This document shows positions 35,588 through 44,414 of a stretch of DNA of 64,000 nt, piece after piece. Every line of letters begins with the position of its first letter. Positions within the stretch are counted from its first letter, which is position 1. The translations under genes and the position numbers were made by a program. Location of the stretch: NCBI GenBank assembly GCA_934339005.1, contig CAKRHR010000004.1:1-64000 (forward strand), in the 5' to 3' direction. The notes beneath the pieces were generated by a model. The model searched no databases. It was given only the letters and a program-made list of their open reading frames with translations, and was not told the DNA's origin. This DNA comes from an uncultured Catenibacillus sp. Lineage in GTDB: Bacteria > Bacillota > Clostridia > Lachnospirales > Lachnospiraceae.

Positions 35588-36253
35588 TTATACGCCTCTT
35601 AATTCCGGCGGCCAGATGAATTTGTGCATCTGAAGCTGCAGGCGGGCAGCATTCCAGTGATGTGCAATCATATATTCAACAATATCTTTTGGCTCTATAC
35701 GGCCAAAAACAGGACTTAAATAAATCGGACAATGTTCGCTGATTTGATACTGCTCAGAAACCTTTCTGGCACGATCCAGGTCAGCGATGCTGCTTACAAC
35801 AAATTTAACAGTATCTTTTGAAATCAGTAATGAAAAATTGGAAAGACACATATGATTTTCCATACCACTGTCAGGACATTTGTAATCCATTGTAAAAGCA
35901 GGACGATGTGCTGATTTTTCAAATGGGGCAAGGTCAACACTGCCGTTTGTTTCAATCTCAACAGCATATCCGCCAGCGCCGAGGGCTTCGATCAGCTCGG
36001 CAACATTTTCGGCTAATAACGGTTCGCCACCGGTCAGTGTCACATGCTGTACCTGCATTTCTTTAAGCCATGTAAGAAGGTCGTCGGCACTTAAGTTTTC
36101 ACAAGGACAATCGGAAGTATTTGCCCAACGGGTATCACAGTAATTGCAGGCCAGATTGCATCCTCTTAAACGGATAAATGCAGCAATCAATCCGGCTTTT
36201 TGTCCTTCACCGTTGATACTGATAAATTTTTCTACAACAGGCCATGTCATCAT
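35588..36253 (-). CDS. queE: 7-carboxy-7-deazaguanine synthase (radical SAM)
   Basis: The product is 221 residues. The radical SAM cluster motif CNLACNYC (CX3CX2C) is near residue 35, with TGGEPLL near 78 and a glycine-rich SAM-binding segment. It converts 6-carboxytetrahydropterin to 7-carboxy-7-deazaguanine. The ATG at 36253 overlaps the queD stop by 4 bases, so translation is coupled. Minor point: queC, which makes preQ0 next, is not in this window. Confidence 0.94.
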   Translation of the reverse strand: MMTWPVVEKFISINGEGQKAGLIAAFIRLRGCNLACNYCDTRWANTSDCPCENLSADDLLTWLKEMQVQHVTLTGGEPLLAENVAELIEALGAGGYAVEIETNGSVDLAPFEKSAHRPAFTMDYKCPDSGMENHMCLSNFSLLISKDTVKFVVSSIADLDRARKVSEQYQISEHCPIYLSPVFGRIEPKDIVEYMIAHHWNAARLQLQMHKFIWPPELRGV

Positions 36254-36678
36254 AATGCTGCCTCCCTGTAAGTACTGCAGTTAGTCGGTGTTTCATAAAC
36301 AGAAACTTCGTAAACAGGAAAGTTCATTGCCTCAAGTTCTTTGTAGAAATAACGGGAAAACTGTTCTGCAGTTGGACGGAACGGGAATTCCTTCATGGAA
36401 AAACCTTCGTCTTTAAGTGCGGCAATTGTCGTTGGTTTTAAAGAACCTGTTTCAAAAATAAATGTATGGTCAAGAGCATCTGTGAGCTCTTTTAAAGCTT
36501 TTTTAAAATCACCGAAATCAATCAGCATATCTCTGGTCTGGCCTTCTTTTTGTAATTCATTCATCGCAATCTGTGCGACAACCCGCCATCGGTGTCCATG
36601 AATATTACTGCATTTTCCCAAGTATCCGCTTAAAAAATGAGCGGAGTCAAAGGATTGCTCTGTTTTTAAAATATACAT
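36250..36678 (-). CDS. queD: 6-carboxytetrahydropterin synthase
   Basis: The product is 142 residues. Zinc-binding histidines are in FDSAHFL and HGHRWRV, and the catalytic cysteine is in LGKCSNIHGH. It makes 6-carboxytetrahydropterin from dihydroneopterin triphosphate, supplying QueE. AAAGGA precedes the ATG. It is the first gene of the operon, behind a leader that contains a hairpin terminator, so it is likely controlled by attenuation. Confidence 0.95.
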   Translation of the reverse strand: MYILKTEQSFDSAHFLSGYLGKCSNIHGHRWRVVAQIAMNELQKEGQTRDMLIDFGDFKKALKELTDALDHTFIFETGSLKPTTIAALKDEGFSMKEFPFRPTAEQFSRYFYKELEAMNFPVYEVSVYETPTNCSTYREAAL

Positions 36679-36741
36679 GTGAATCTATCCTTTCGAAACT
36701 ATTAAAAATATATTCTAAATAACTACTTAATTAAAAATAAA

Positions 36742-36770
36742 AATGCTGTGATGAAAAACATCACAGCATT
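36742..36770 (-). terminator. Attenuator hairpin in the queD leader
   Basis: CATCACAGCATT (36759-36770) and AATGCTGTGATG (36742-36753) form a 12-bp hairpin. On the minus strand it is followed by TTTTATTTTTAATT. It lies between the promoter and queD, so it would stop transcription before the gene unless it is disrupted. Confidence 0.85.
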
Positions 36771-36893
36771 AGGTCGTTCTTTTGTATAGGGAACAACACC
36801 ACGTGGACGAATTGGAGAGTTACGGGTGTGTTCCTGAAAAATGCTGTCCTGGTTTTGTTTATAGACAGGATGGTACAAACGAACTGTCTTCGA
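36742..36893 (-). promoter_or_regulatory. Candidate riboswitch controlling queD-queE-folE
   Basis: From a predicted transcript start near 36893, the minus-strand leader holds a large imperfect hairpin (GGAACA..CACC against GGTG..TGTTCC) and three mutually exclusive helices. ACAGCATT (36847-36840) can pair with AATGCTGT (36770-36763), the 5-prime arm of the terminator. GACAG copies near 36884 and 36848 can instead pair with CTGTC near 36864. This is the usual shape of a transcription-attenuating riboswitch. I cannot match it to a named class. A pathway product such as preQ1 is the natural ligand guess. Confidence 0.55.
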
Positions 36894-36899
36894 ATAGCT

Positions 36900-36928
36900 A
36901 TTTTAGCACGAAAACCGGATTTTGTAAA
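36900..36928 (-). promoter_or_regulatory. queD operon promoter
   Basis: On the minus strand, TTTACA (36928-36923), a 17-base spacer, and TAAAAT (36905-36900). Confidence 0.75.
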
Positions 36929-36955
36929 GCGATTTGTACACTCCCGCATTTATGA

Positions 36956-36984
36956 TTGAAAAAAAGAGCTATTTATAGTATAAT
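36956..36984 (+). promoter_or_regulatory. glmS promoter
   Basis: TTGAAA (36956-36961), a 17-base spacer, and TATAAT (36979-36984). Transcription would start near 36991, giving a leader of about 283 bases before glmS. Confidence 0.8.
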
Positions 36985-37023
36985 CGACAGATATATGTGA
37001 TAATTATCCAAAGTCATGATATG

Positions 37024-37221
37024 AGTGTTAATAAGTCTAAAGTGCTCATTTGTACAAGCACAATCGCAATTTAGACTTTTGACACTTACATCAAATCATT
37101 TTAAGTAAAAAATTCGAAATTCAGAACATATCATGGAGGATGTCATTTGGTAATAAATTAGATGTAGATACCTATAACATCATCATTCAGATGTATATGT
37201 TTATGGTACAGCCATAAACAT
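37024..37221 (+). promoter_or_regulatory. Structured glmS leader elements
   Basis: Three nested helices lie at 37024-37028/37082-37086, 37034-37041/37070-37077 and 37042-37046/37057-37061. A separate perfect 10-bp hairpin lies at 37197-37206/37212-37221. No GCGCC-type cleavage site or other core of the glmS ribozyme is visible, so the leader is not an obvious ribozyme. Confidence 0.5.
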
Positions 37222-37273
37222 GCCGCAGATGCCGGTGACATCATAAACAGTTTAAGAAAAGGAGATTACATTT

Positions 37274-39112
37274 ATGTGTGGTATAGTTGGTTTTACAGGT
37301 ACACATCAGGCAGCACCGATTCTGCTGGATGGACTTTCAAAACTTGAATATCGTGGCTATGACTCTGCAGGTATTGCAGTGCGTAACGGTGATGGTGATA
37401 CAGAAGTGATTAAAGCAAAGGGACGTTTGAAAGCCCTTTGTGAAAAGACGGATAACGGTCATGCTGTGCCAGGTATGTGCGGTATTGGACATACACGCTG
37501 GGCAACCCATGGCGAACCATCTGAACTGAACGCACATCCGCATATCAGTGATGATGGCAATGTGGTTGCAGTGCACAACGGCATTATTGAAAATTATCAG
37601 GAACTTAAAGAAAAGCTCACAAGAAAAGGATACACATTTTACTCAGGTACAGATACTGAAGTTGCTGTGAAGCTGATTGATTATTATTATAAAAAATACG
37701 AGGGTACACCGGTAGATGCGATTAATCATTCTATGGTTCGTATCCGTGGTTCTTATGCACTGGCGGTCATGTTTAAAGATTACCCTGAAGAAATCTATGT
37801 GGCACGTAAGGACAGCCCGATGATTCTTGGTGTGGAAAATGGTGAAGCATATATCGCATCAGATGTACCTGCAATTTTAAAATATACAAGAAATGTATAT
37901 TACATCGGTAATATGGAGATGGCACGTGTCCGCAAGGGTGAGATTACATTTTACAATCTTGACGGCGAAGAAATCCAGAAAGAACTCAAAGTGATTGACT
38001 GGGATGCTGAAGCTGCAGAAAAAGCGGGTTTTGAGCATTTTATGATTAAAGAAATCCACGAACAGCCAAGAGCAGTATTAGATACATTAAATTCTGTTAT
38101 TAAAGATGGCAAGATTGATTTATCTGAAGTTGGCTTAAATGAAGAAGATATCAAAAATACCAGCCAGATTTATATTGTGGCCTGCGGTTCTGCTTATCAT
38201 GTGGGTGTGGCAACACAGTATGTCATTGAAGATTTAGTCAGAGTGCCTGTACGTGTGGAACTGGCTTCTGAATTCCGTTACCGTAATCCGATCCTGAATC
38301 CGAACGGACTTGTTATTATTATCAGTCAGTCCGGCGAAACAGCAGACAGCCTTGCAGCATTGCGTGAAGCCAAAGCAAGAGGTGTGCGCACACTGGCAAT
38401 TGTTAATGTGGTTGGTTCTTCCATCGCCAGAGAAGCAGATAATGTATTTTATACACTGGCCGGCCCTGAGATTTCCGTGGCAACTACAAAGGCTTACAGC
38501 ACACAGTTAATCGCAGGTTATGTCCTTGCACTTCAGTTTGCAAAGGTTAAAGGTCAGATTACAGAAGAACAGTGCGATGCTTATGTGACAGAACTGATGA
38601 CGATTCCTGAAAAAATCAAGAACATCATCGCAGATAAAGAGCGTATCCAGTGGTTTGCATCAAAACAGGCCAATGCACAGGACGTATTCTTTGTTGGACG
38701 TGGCATTGACTATGCGATTTGTATGGAAGGCAGCCTGAAGATGAAGGAAATCAGCTACATTCATTCTGAAGCCTATGCAGCAGGTGAATTAAAGCATGGT
38801 ACGATTTCTCTGATTGAAGATGGTACACTTGTCATTGGTGTACTGACACAGCCGGCTATTTTTGAAAAGACAGTCAGCAACATGGTTGAATGTAAGACAC
38901 GAGGCGCATATCTGATGGGACTGACAACTTATGGCAATTACAATGTGGAAGATCTTGCAGATTTTGTGGTATACATTCCAAAGATCGACCCTCATTTTGC
39001 AACATCCCTTGCAGTTGTGCCATTACAGCTCATTGGCTATTATGTATCCGTTGCTAAAGGTCTTGATGTAGATAAACCACGTAACCTTGCAAAGAGCGTT
39101 ACAGTAGAATAA
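37274..39112 (+). CDS. glmS: Glutamine-fructose-6-phosphate aminotransferase
   Basis: The product is 612 residues. The N-terminal glutamine amidotransferase domain starts MCGIVGFTG, with catalytic Cys2 exposed by Met removal and the TRWATHG and HNGIIEN motifs (about 75 and 99). Two SIS sugar-binding domains follow (about 290-420 and 460-590). The C-terminus is PRNLAKSVTVE, the conserved ending. It makes glucosamine-6-phosphate, the first step to UDP-GlcNAc for peptidoglycan. AGGAG precedes the ATG. A terminator follows at 39147-39195. Confidence 0.97.
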   Translation: MCGIVGFTGTHQAAPILLDGLSKLEYRGYDSAGIAVRNGDGDTEVIKAKGRLKALCEKTDNGHAVPGMCGIGHTRWATHGEPSELNAHPHISDDGNVVAVHNGIIENYQELKEKLTRKGYTFYSGTDTEVAVKLIDYYYKKYEGTPVDAINHSMVRIRGSYALAVMFKDYPEEIYVARKDSPMILGVENGEAYIASDVPAILKYTRNVYYIGNMEMARVRKGEITFYNLDGEEIQKELKVIDWDAEAAEKAGFEHFMIKEIHEQPRAVLDTLNSVIKDGKIDLSEVGLNEEDIKNTSQIYIVACGSAYHVGVATQYVIEDLVRVPVRVELASEFRYRNPILNPNGLVIIISQSGETADSLAALREAKARGVRTLAIVNVVGSSIAREADNVFYTLAGPEISVATTKAYSTQLIAGYVLALQFAKVKGQITEEQCDAYVTELMTIPEKIKNIIADKERIQWFASKQANAQDVFFVGRGIDYAICMEGSLKMKEISYIHSEAYAAGELKHGTISLIEDGTLVIGVLTQPAIFEKTVSNMVECKTRGAYLMGLTTYGNYNVEDLADFVVYIPKIDPHFATSLAVVPLQLIGYYVSVAKGLDVDKPRNLAKSVTVE

Positions 39113-39146
39113 ATATTTTTTACTCAGAGATTTATAGACGAAAGAC

Positions 39147-39195
39147 AAAAAGCACAGTATGTTTTTGCGGAGAATTTGCAGCATGCTGTGCTTTT
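39147..39195 (+). terminator. glmS terminator
   Basis: AAAAGCACAG (39147-39156) pairs with CTGTGCTTTT (39186-39195), with an inner ATG/CAT extension; T residues end the stem. Confidence 0.75.
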
Positions 39196-39225
39196 GTAAA
39201 ATTGATAGGATTACAGGAGAAGAAG

Positions 39226-42200
39226 ATGTTATCAGTCAATGAGATTAAAGCAAACTGTATGTCAGTGACGTATCAGAGGGGCAGACAGCTATATGAAACG
39301 TCACCTTTTAAAGATGTAGAAATATATGAAGAAGATTCATACAATTCCGGGGATATGTGTATCGAGGGCAAGGTTAAAGGCAGTGGTACTAAATGGTACG
39401 AAACAAAAGTGTTGACAGATACCAGTGATAATATTCTGGATTATGAATGTACCTGTCCGGCTTATGAAAGTTACTACGGGATGTGCAAACACTGTGTGGC
39501 ACTGGCGCTTTTGTACAGAGAAAATCAAAAGAGAAATGATACCAGACAGATTTCTTTTCAGGTGGATGAAGATGATTCTTCAATGCTTCAAATGCATGAT
39601 CTCAGAAGAAAATTAAAAATGAATCAGCCGACGGCAGAAGCTTTAAAAAGTATGATTGAAAAATATGCTGTCAAAGACAAGATGCACCTGTTTGGCGGTT
39701 ATTACAAAAAAGTTGAACTGATACCGGAAATATCCAGAACTTACAGAGGCTATGAGATTGAATTCAAAATTGGCGCACAGCGTATGTATGTGGTCAAAAA
39801 TATTGCCAGATTAATTTCAGATGTTGAGCAGGTGAAGGATAGCGGCTATGGAAAAAACTTTCAGTTTGTACATGACCGTTCTGCTTTTACAGACCATGCA
39901 CTTCTATGGATTGATGTCATGAGCAGTATTTTGAAAAACCAGTTAAATACAGATGATTTGATGATGTACACTTATGATTCCAATCTGCGGACGATACAAC
40001 TTAGCAATGATGCCATTGAACAAATTTTTGAAACCTTTATGGATAATACACTTGTGATTGACGGTAAAGAATATGGTATCAAAAACAAAAATCCATCCCT
40101 GACATTGGAGATTGTGCCGCAATCAGATGAGGGTGCTCTGTTGTCTATGAAAGAAACAGAGTATATTCATGGCGCAGACAGAATTTATGCTGTTCAGAAC
40201 AAGACAATCAAGGGCTGCAGCAAAGATTTTGTGAATGAAGTATGGCCTTTGATTGAAACTTTGGGGGCTGAAAAAGGCAATTATCTGCACAGTAATCGGA
40301 AGCTTTATTTGAATAAACAGGATTATGAGGCTTTCTGCGGCAATGTACTGCCTAGAATCCAGGAATACGTTCGGGTGGACAACCAGGGTGTTGATTTTTC
40401 AGAGTTTATGCCAAAAGAGCCGGAATTTAGTCTGTATATCAGTCAGGATGAAAATGACAGTCAGAAGATTCTGGCAAGGGCAGAAGTGGCTTACGGTACG
40501 ACAACTTTTGACTTAATTAAACCGCTGAATTTAGCAAGCGATTACAGAAATATTGAAAAAGAAGTCAAAGTTGGACAATTATTGAAAAAATATTTTAAGG
40601 TTGAAGATACCGATGAGGGCAGGCAGTTTTATGTCCGGGAGGATGAGGATGTGTATCTGCTGGTGACGGAAGGTCTGGAAGCCATTAAAGCACAGATGCC
40701 GGTCTTTATTGATGAAAAATTCAGGGGCGTAAATGTTATCGATGCACCAAAAGTTGCTATTGGTGTTTCGATTTCAGGGGAATTACTTGAAATGAATGTG
40801 CAGACCGAAGAAATGAGCATGGACGAAATATATGACATTTTATCCACCTGGCATCGCCGCAAGAAGTATTACCGCATGAAAAATGGAGATTTCATGCGCA
40901 TCGAGGATAATAGTATCGCAGTTTTGTCTGAACTGACACAGGGACTTGGTCTGTCCAGAAAACAATTAGAAGACGGAAAGATGCTTCTGCCAAAATACAG
41001 GACAAATTATATTGATACGGTATTGCGAAAACACCCGGAAAACATTGAGATTGAACGTAGCAGCGATTTCAAAAAAATCGTCCGCAATATGCGTGAATAT
41101 GTGGACAGTGATTTTGAAATTCCGGAAGGGCTGAATGCAAAACTTCGAAATTATCAAAAAGATGGTTACAGATGGCTGTCTACACTGGCTGAGTGGGGAT
41201 TTGGCGGTATTCTGGCAGATGATATGGGCCTTGGCAAGACAGTTCAGATGCTTGCATTTTTGCTGGCAAAGCGAAAACGTGCACTGATTGTATGTCCGGC
41301 GTCACTTGTATATAACTGGGCCGGTGAAGTGGAAAAGTTCACACCGGATTTAAAAGCTGTTGTGATTGCCGGTGCTGGTGAAAAACGAAGAAAAGAGTAT
41401 GAGGACAGTCAGCTGGCAGACATCACAATTACGTCCTATGATTTATTAAAGCGTGATATTGATGAATATAAAGACCGTGCATTTGATTACATGGTGATTG
41501 ATGAAGCACAGTATATTAAAAACGCGTCAACGCAGGCTGCAAAGGCTGTCAAAGAAGTTCAGGCAGGTGTGCGGTTTGCCATGACAGGTACACCGATTGA
41601 AAATAAACTCAGTGACCTGTGGAGTATTTTTGATTTTATTATGCCGGGATATTTGTATAACTATAAATATTATAAAAATGAAATCGAAGCTCCGATTGTG
41701 CAGCAGGCAGATGAAGCGGCATTAAAAAGACTGCAGACAATGGTGCGGCCGTTTATTTTACGGCGTAAAAAACAGGATGTCTTAAAAGATTTGCCGGAAA
41801 AACAGGAGGAAGTTGTTTATACACAGATGAATGAACAGCAAAGAAAGCTGTATCAGGCACATGTGCTTCGGCTTCGGGCAGAACTGGCGAATAAGACAGA
41901 GGATGAATTTAAGCAGGACAGCATTCGATATATTGCAGAATTAACAAAGCTTCGACAAATTTGCTGCTCACCAGAGCTGATTTATGAAGATTATCATGCC
42001 GGCAGCGGCAAGTTAGATACATGTATGGAGCTGATTTCGAGTGCGGTTGAGGGCAATCATCATGTGATTTTGTTTTCGCAGTTTACACAGATGCTAGATG
42101 TGATTCGCGAACAGTTGGAAAAACGTCAGATATCGTACTTGTATTTATCCGGCAAAAATTCAAAGCTGCAGCGTAAACAGATGGTGGATACTTTCCAGCA

Positions 42201-42534
42201 GGGCGGTATTTCTGTATTTTTGATTTCATTAAAAGCAGGTGGTACAGGACTGAATCTGACTATGGCAGATATTGTCATTCATTATGACCCATGGTGGAAT
42301 ATTGCCGCACAAAATCAGGCAACAGACCGTGCACATCGTATCGGACAGAAGAACGCTGTCAATGTGATGAAGCTTGTGGCTAAAGATAGTATCGAAGAAA
42401 GTATTATCAAATTGCAGGAACAAAAAGCAAGATTGTCTGAGGATGTGATTGAAGGTAAAGACGTCGCCGAATATCGTCTGAGCAAAGATGAGATACTTGG
42501 CTTACTGGAGGACAGAGCTGCGACAGATGTGTAA
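39226..42534 (+). CDS. SWIM-domain SNF2-family helicase/ATPase
   Basis: The product is 1102 residues. A SWIM zinc finger (CTCPAYESYYGMCKHC, about residue 75) is followed by a long middle region and by a SNF2 ATPase. Walker A is in ILADDMGLGKT (about 662), the DEAQ box is VIDEAQYIKN (about 758), and the helicase C domain ends with QATDRAHRIGQ (about 1030). The related bacterial RapA-type and SWIM-SNF2 proteins remodel DNA-protein or RNA polymerase complexes; this specific subfamily is uncharacterised. ATG 39226 is chosen over ATG 39202 because GGAGAAG lies 6 bases upstream. No restriction or defence partner is adjacent. Confidence 0.9.
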   Translation: MLSVNEIKANCMSVTYQRGRQLYETSPFKDVEIYEEDSYNSGDMCIEGKVKGSGTKWYETKVLTDTSDNILDYECTCPAYESYYGMCKHCVALALLYRENQKRNDTRQISFQVDEDDSSMLQMHDLRRKLKMNQPTAEALKSMIEKYAVKDKMHLFGGYYKKVELIPEISRTYRGYEIEFKIGAQRMYVVKNIARLISDVEQVKDSGYGKNFQFVHDRSAFTDHALLWIDVMSSILKNQLNTDDLMMYTYDSNLRTIQLSNDAIEQIFETFMDNTLVIDGKEYGIKNKNPSLTLEIVPQSDEGALLSMKETEYIHGADRIYAVQNKTIKGCSKDFVNEVWPLIETLGAEKGNYLHSNRKLYLNKQDYEAFCGNVLPRIQEYVRVDNQGVDFSEFMPKEPEFSLYISQDENDSQKILARAEVAYGTTTFDLIKPLNLASDYRNIEKEVKVGQLLKKYFKVEDTDEGRQFYVREDEDVYLLVTEGLEAIKAQMPVFIDEKFRGVNVIDAPKVAIGVSISGELLEMNVQTEEMSMDEIYDILSTWHRRKKYYRMKNGDFMRIEDNSIAVLSELTQGLGLSRKQLEDGKMLLPKYRTNYIDTVLRKHPENIEIERSSDFKKIVRNMREYVDSDFEIPEGLNAKLRNYQKDGYRWLSTLAEWGFGGILADDMGLGKTVQMLAFLLAKRKRALIVCPASLVYNWAGEVEKFTPDLKAVVIAGAGEKRRKEYEDSQLADITITSYDLLKRDIDEYKDRAFDYMVIDEAQYIKNASTQAAKAVKEVQAGVRFAMTGTPIENKLSDLWSIFDFIMPGYLYNYKYYKNEIEAPIVQQADEAALKRLQTMVRPFILRRKKQDVLKDLPEKQEEVVYTQMNEQQRKLYQAHVLRLRAELANKTEDEFKQDSIRYIAELTKLRQICCSPELIYEDYHAGSGKLDTCMELISSAVEGNHHVILFSQFTQMLDVIREQLEKRQISYLYLSGKNSKLQRKQMVDTFQQGGISVFLISLKAGGTGLNLTMADIVIHYDPWWNIAAQNQATDRAHRIGQKNAVNVMKLVAKDSIEESIIKLQEQKARLSEDVIEGKDVAEYRLSKDEILGLLEDRAATDV

Positions 42535-42552
42535 ATTGCTGGTTTTTATGTT

Positions 42553-42718
42553 TTGCATGTTTAAAAGTCAAGTATATTATATCTGTTCTTTTTTTAACAA
42601 ATGATAGTTAAAAGAATATTATGATTTAACAGATGTACTTCGTAAGATAAATAAAAATAGTCTATGAATATTGAAGCGTTATGCTAAAGATTTCAATATT
42701 TATGGACTATTTTTTTTG
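42553..42718 (+). ncRNA. Candidate small RNA with its own promoter and terminator
   Basis: TTGCAT (42553-42558), a 16-base spacer, and TATTAT (42575-42580) predict a start near 42587. A long-stem terminator (AATAGTC/GACTATT outer, ATATTGAA/TTCAATAT inner, about 42656-42712, then eight Ts) would end it, giving about 130 bases. It could equally be only the 3-prime end of the helicase transcript. No reading frame of note is present. Confidence 0.35.
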
Positions 42719-42754
42719 AATTGTATTTTTAAAAGAACAATCCTAAAAACTATT

Positions 42755-42804
42755 GTGTTATTTTTTTAACAGTGTTAAAATTGTAATTGTCAAATGATTA
42801 ACAA
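42755..42804 (+). promoter_or_regulatory. Two candidate Rex-repressor operators
   Basis: Rex binds near TTGTTAA-N4-TTAACAA. Site 2 (42787-42804) reads TTGTCAA-atga-TTAACAA, differing at one fixed position. Site 1 (42755-42772) reads GTGTTAT-tttt-TTAACAG, differing at three. Both are upstream of the alcohol dehydrogenase gene, a typical Rex target. Confidence 0.7.
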
Positions 42805-42948
42805 AGTAATACACGCCTATAAACATATAAGATATATCAAAATATATATGAATATGTATAAAGTGATGTGTACAGATATTACGCATGTTAAGCACTGACA
42901 GGTGAAAAACAAATTCAAAGTATAACAACAATTAAGGAGATGTTAGCG

Positions 42949-44130
42949 ATGAGCAGATTTTGTTTACCAAGAGATATTTATCACGGCAAAGGTTGCCTGG
43001 AAGAATTAAAGAATTTAAAAGGACACAAGGCAGTACTTGTTGTCGGTGGTGGTTCAATGAAACGTCAGGGATTTCTTGACAGAGCAGTAAAATACCTTGA
43101 AGAAGCTGGCATGGAAGTTCGCTTAATAGAAGGTGTTGAACCTGACCCATCTGTAGAAACAGTTATGAAAGGTGCCGCAGTGATGCGTGAATTTGAACCT
43201 GACTGGATTGTAGCTATGGGCGGTGGTTCACCAATTGATGCTGCAAAGGCAATGTGGGCATTTTATGAATATCCGGATGTAACATTCGAAGATTTATGTG
43301 TTCCATTTAACTTCCCTGAACTCAGACAGAAAGCAAAATTTGCAGCCATTCCTTCAACATCAGGTACAGCAACAGAAGTTACAGCTTTCTCTGTTATTAC
43401 AAACTATCAGACAGGCGTTAAATATCCACTGGCTGACTTCAACATCACACCGGATGTTGCGATTGTTGATCCTGACCTTGTTTCTGGCCTTCCTGTAAAA
43501 CAGGTGGCATACACAGGTATGGATGCATTGACACATGCGATTGAAGCTTATGTATCTACATTGAACGGTCCATTTACAGACCCACTTGCACTGCAGGCGA
43601 TTGAAATGGTTCTGGATTATCTGCCAGCATCATATAACTGCGACATGGTTGCAAGAGAGCAGATGCATTATGCACAGTGTCTTGCAGGTATGGCATTCTC
43701 AAATGCATTACTTGGTATCGTACATTCTATGGCACATAAGACAGGTGCAGCATTCTCAACAGGTCATATCCCTCATGGATGTGCAAATGCAATTTATCTG
43801 CCATATGTTATCAAATACAATGCAAAAGATCCTGTAGCAGCAAAACGCTATGCGGAAATCGCACGCAGAATGGGCTTGCCAGGTACATCAGAAAAAGCAT
43901 TAATCAACAGCTTATGTGAAAAAATCGACAGCTTCAACGTTCAGTTGAACATTCCAAAGACATTAAAAGAATTTGGTATCAACGAAGACGAATTCAAAGA
44001 AAAAGTTGCCAAAATCGCAGAACTTGCTGTCGGCGATGCATGTACAGGTTCCAACCCAAGACCAATCACACCAGCAGAAATGGAAAAATTGCTGACATGT
44101 ACATACTATGGTACAGAAGTAGATTTCTAA
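42949..44130 (+). CDS. Iron-containing alcohol dehydrogenase
   Basis: The product is 393 residues. The NAD(P)-binding segment VVGGGS..GFLDRAV is at about 32-46 and GGGSPIDAAKAMW follows at about 90-102. Metal ligands lie in the conserved MDALTHAIEAYVS (about 190) and IVHSMAH..GAAFSTGHIPHG (about 260-285) segments. It reduces aldehydes to alcohols during fermentation to regenerate NAD(P)+. Aldehyde length preference cannot be read; butanol dehydrogenase-like is plausible. ATG 42949 is 9 bases from AAGGAG, better than ATG 42940 that touches it. Two Rex-type boxes upstream imply control by the NADH/NAD+ ratio. Confidence 0.93.
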   Translation: MSRFCLPRDIYHGKGCLEELKNLKGHKAVLVVGGGSMKRQGFLDRAVKYLEEAGMEVRLIEGVEPDPSVETVMKGAAVMREFEPDWIVAMGGGSPIDAAKAMWAFYEYPDVTFEDLCVPFNFPELRQKAKFAAIPSTSGTATEVTAFSVITNYQTGVKYPLADFNITPDVAIVDPDLVSGLPVKQVAYTGMDALTHAIEAYVSTLNGPFTDPLALQAIEMVLDYLPASYNCDMVAREQMHYAQCLAGMAFSNALLGIVHSMAHKTGAAFSTGHIPHGCANAIYLPYVIKYNAKDPVAAKRYAEIARRMGLPGTSEKALINSLCEKIDSFNVQLNIPKTLKEFGINEDEFKEKVAKIAELAVGDACTGSNPRPITPAEMEKLLTCTYYGTEVDF

Positions 44131-44138
44131 TAAGTAAA

Positions 44139-44198
44139 AATATTATTTAGTACCATTTTATTTAGAATCATTTTATTTAGAACCATTTTATTTAGAAT
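44139..44198 (+). repeat. 15-bp tandem repeat array
   Basis: Three 15-base units (44154-44168, 44169-44183, 44184-44198) read CATTTTATTTAGAAY and are almost identical. A degenerate copy precedes them at 44139-44153. The last unit also forms a hairpin with 44202-44215. The array lies just after the alcohol dehydrogenase stop in non-coding sequence. Confidence 0.85.
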
Positions 44199-44373
44199 GT
44201 TACATTTCTAAATAAAAACTTCAGAATGCAGATTCAAAAAGCAGAATCAAATAGATGGGTGATAAGTGATGATATTTGAATCTAAACTTTTGAATATGTT
44301 TTTCTGAAAAATACATAAAACAAATTATTGTAATATGTAATGCCAAAAATCCGAAGTATAACCTAATAACAAG

Positions 44374-44414
44374 AAGACCATAAAGTATACCGCAGAATGC
44401 TTTATGGTCTTTTT
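44374..44414 (+). terminator. Intrinsic terminator upstream of copZ
   Basis: AAGACCATAAAG (44374-44385) pairs with CTTTATGGTCTT (44400-44411), then TTT. It separates upstream transcription from the copZ promoter. The 44216-44373 stretch before it has no recognisable gene. Confidence 0.85.

Noticed and set aside
36781..36880. Plus-strand reading of the queD leader as a tetrahydrofolate riboswitch, because it includes GGAGAGT
   Set aside because: No folate gene lies downstream on that strand and the rest of the conserved core does not appear.
37140..37217. Short reading frame in the glmS leader that could be a leader peptide
   Set aside because: GGAGG touches its ATG with no spacing, so initiation there is unlikely; evidence is insufficient.
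39226..42534. SNF2 helicase as part of a defence system
   Set aside because: Neighbours are glmS and alcohol dehydrogenase; no nuclease, methylase or other defence gene is adjacent.
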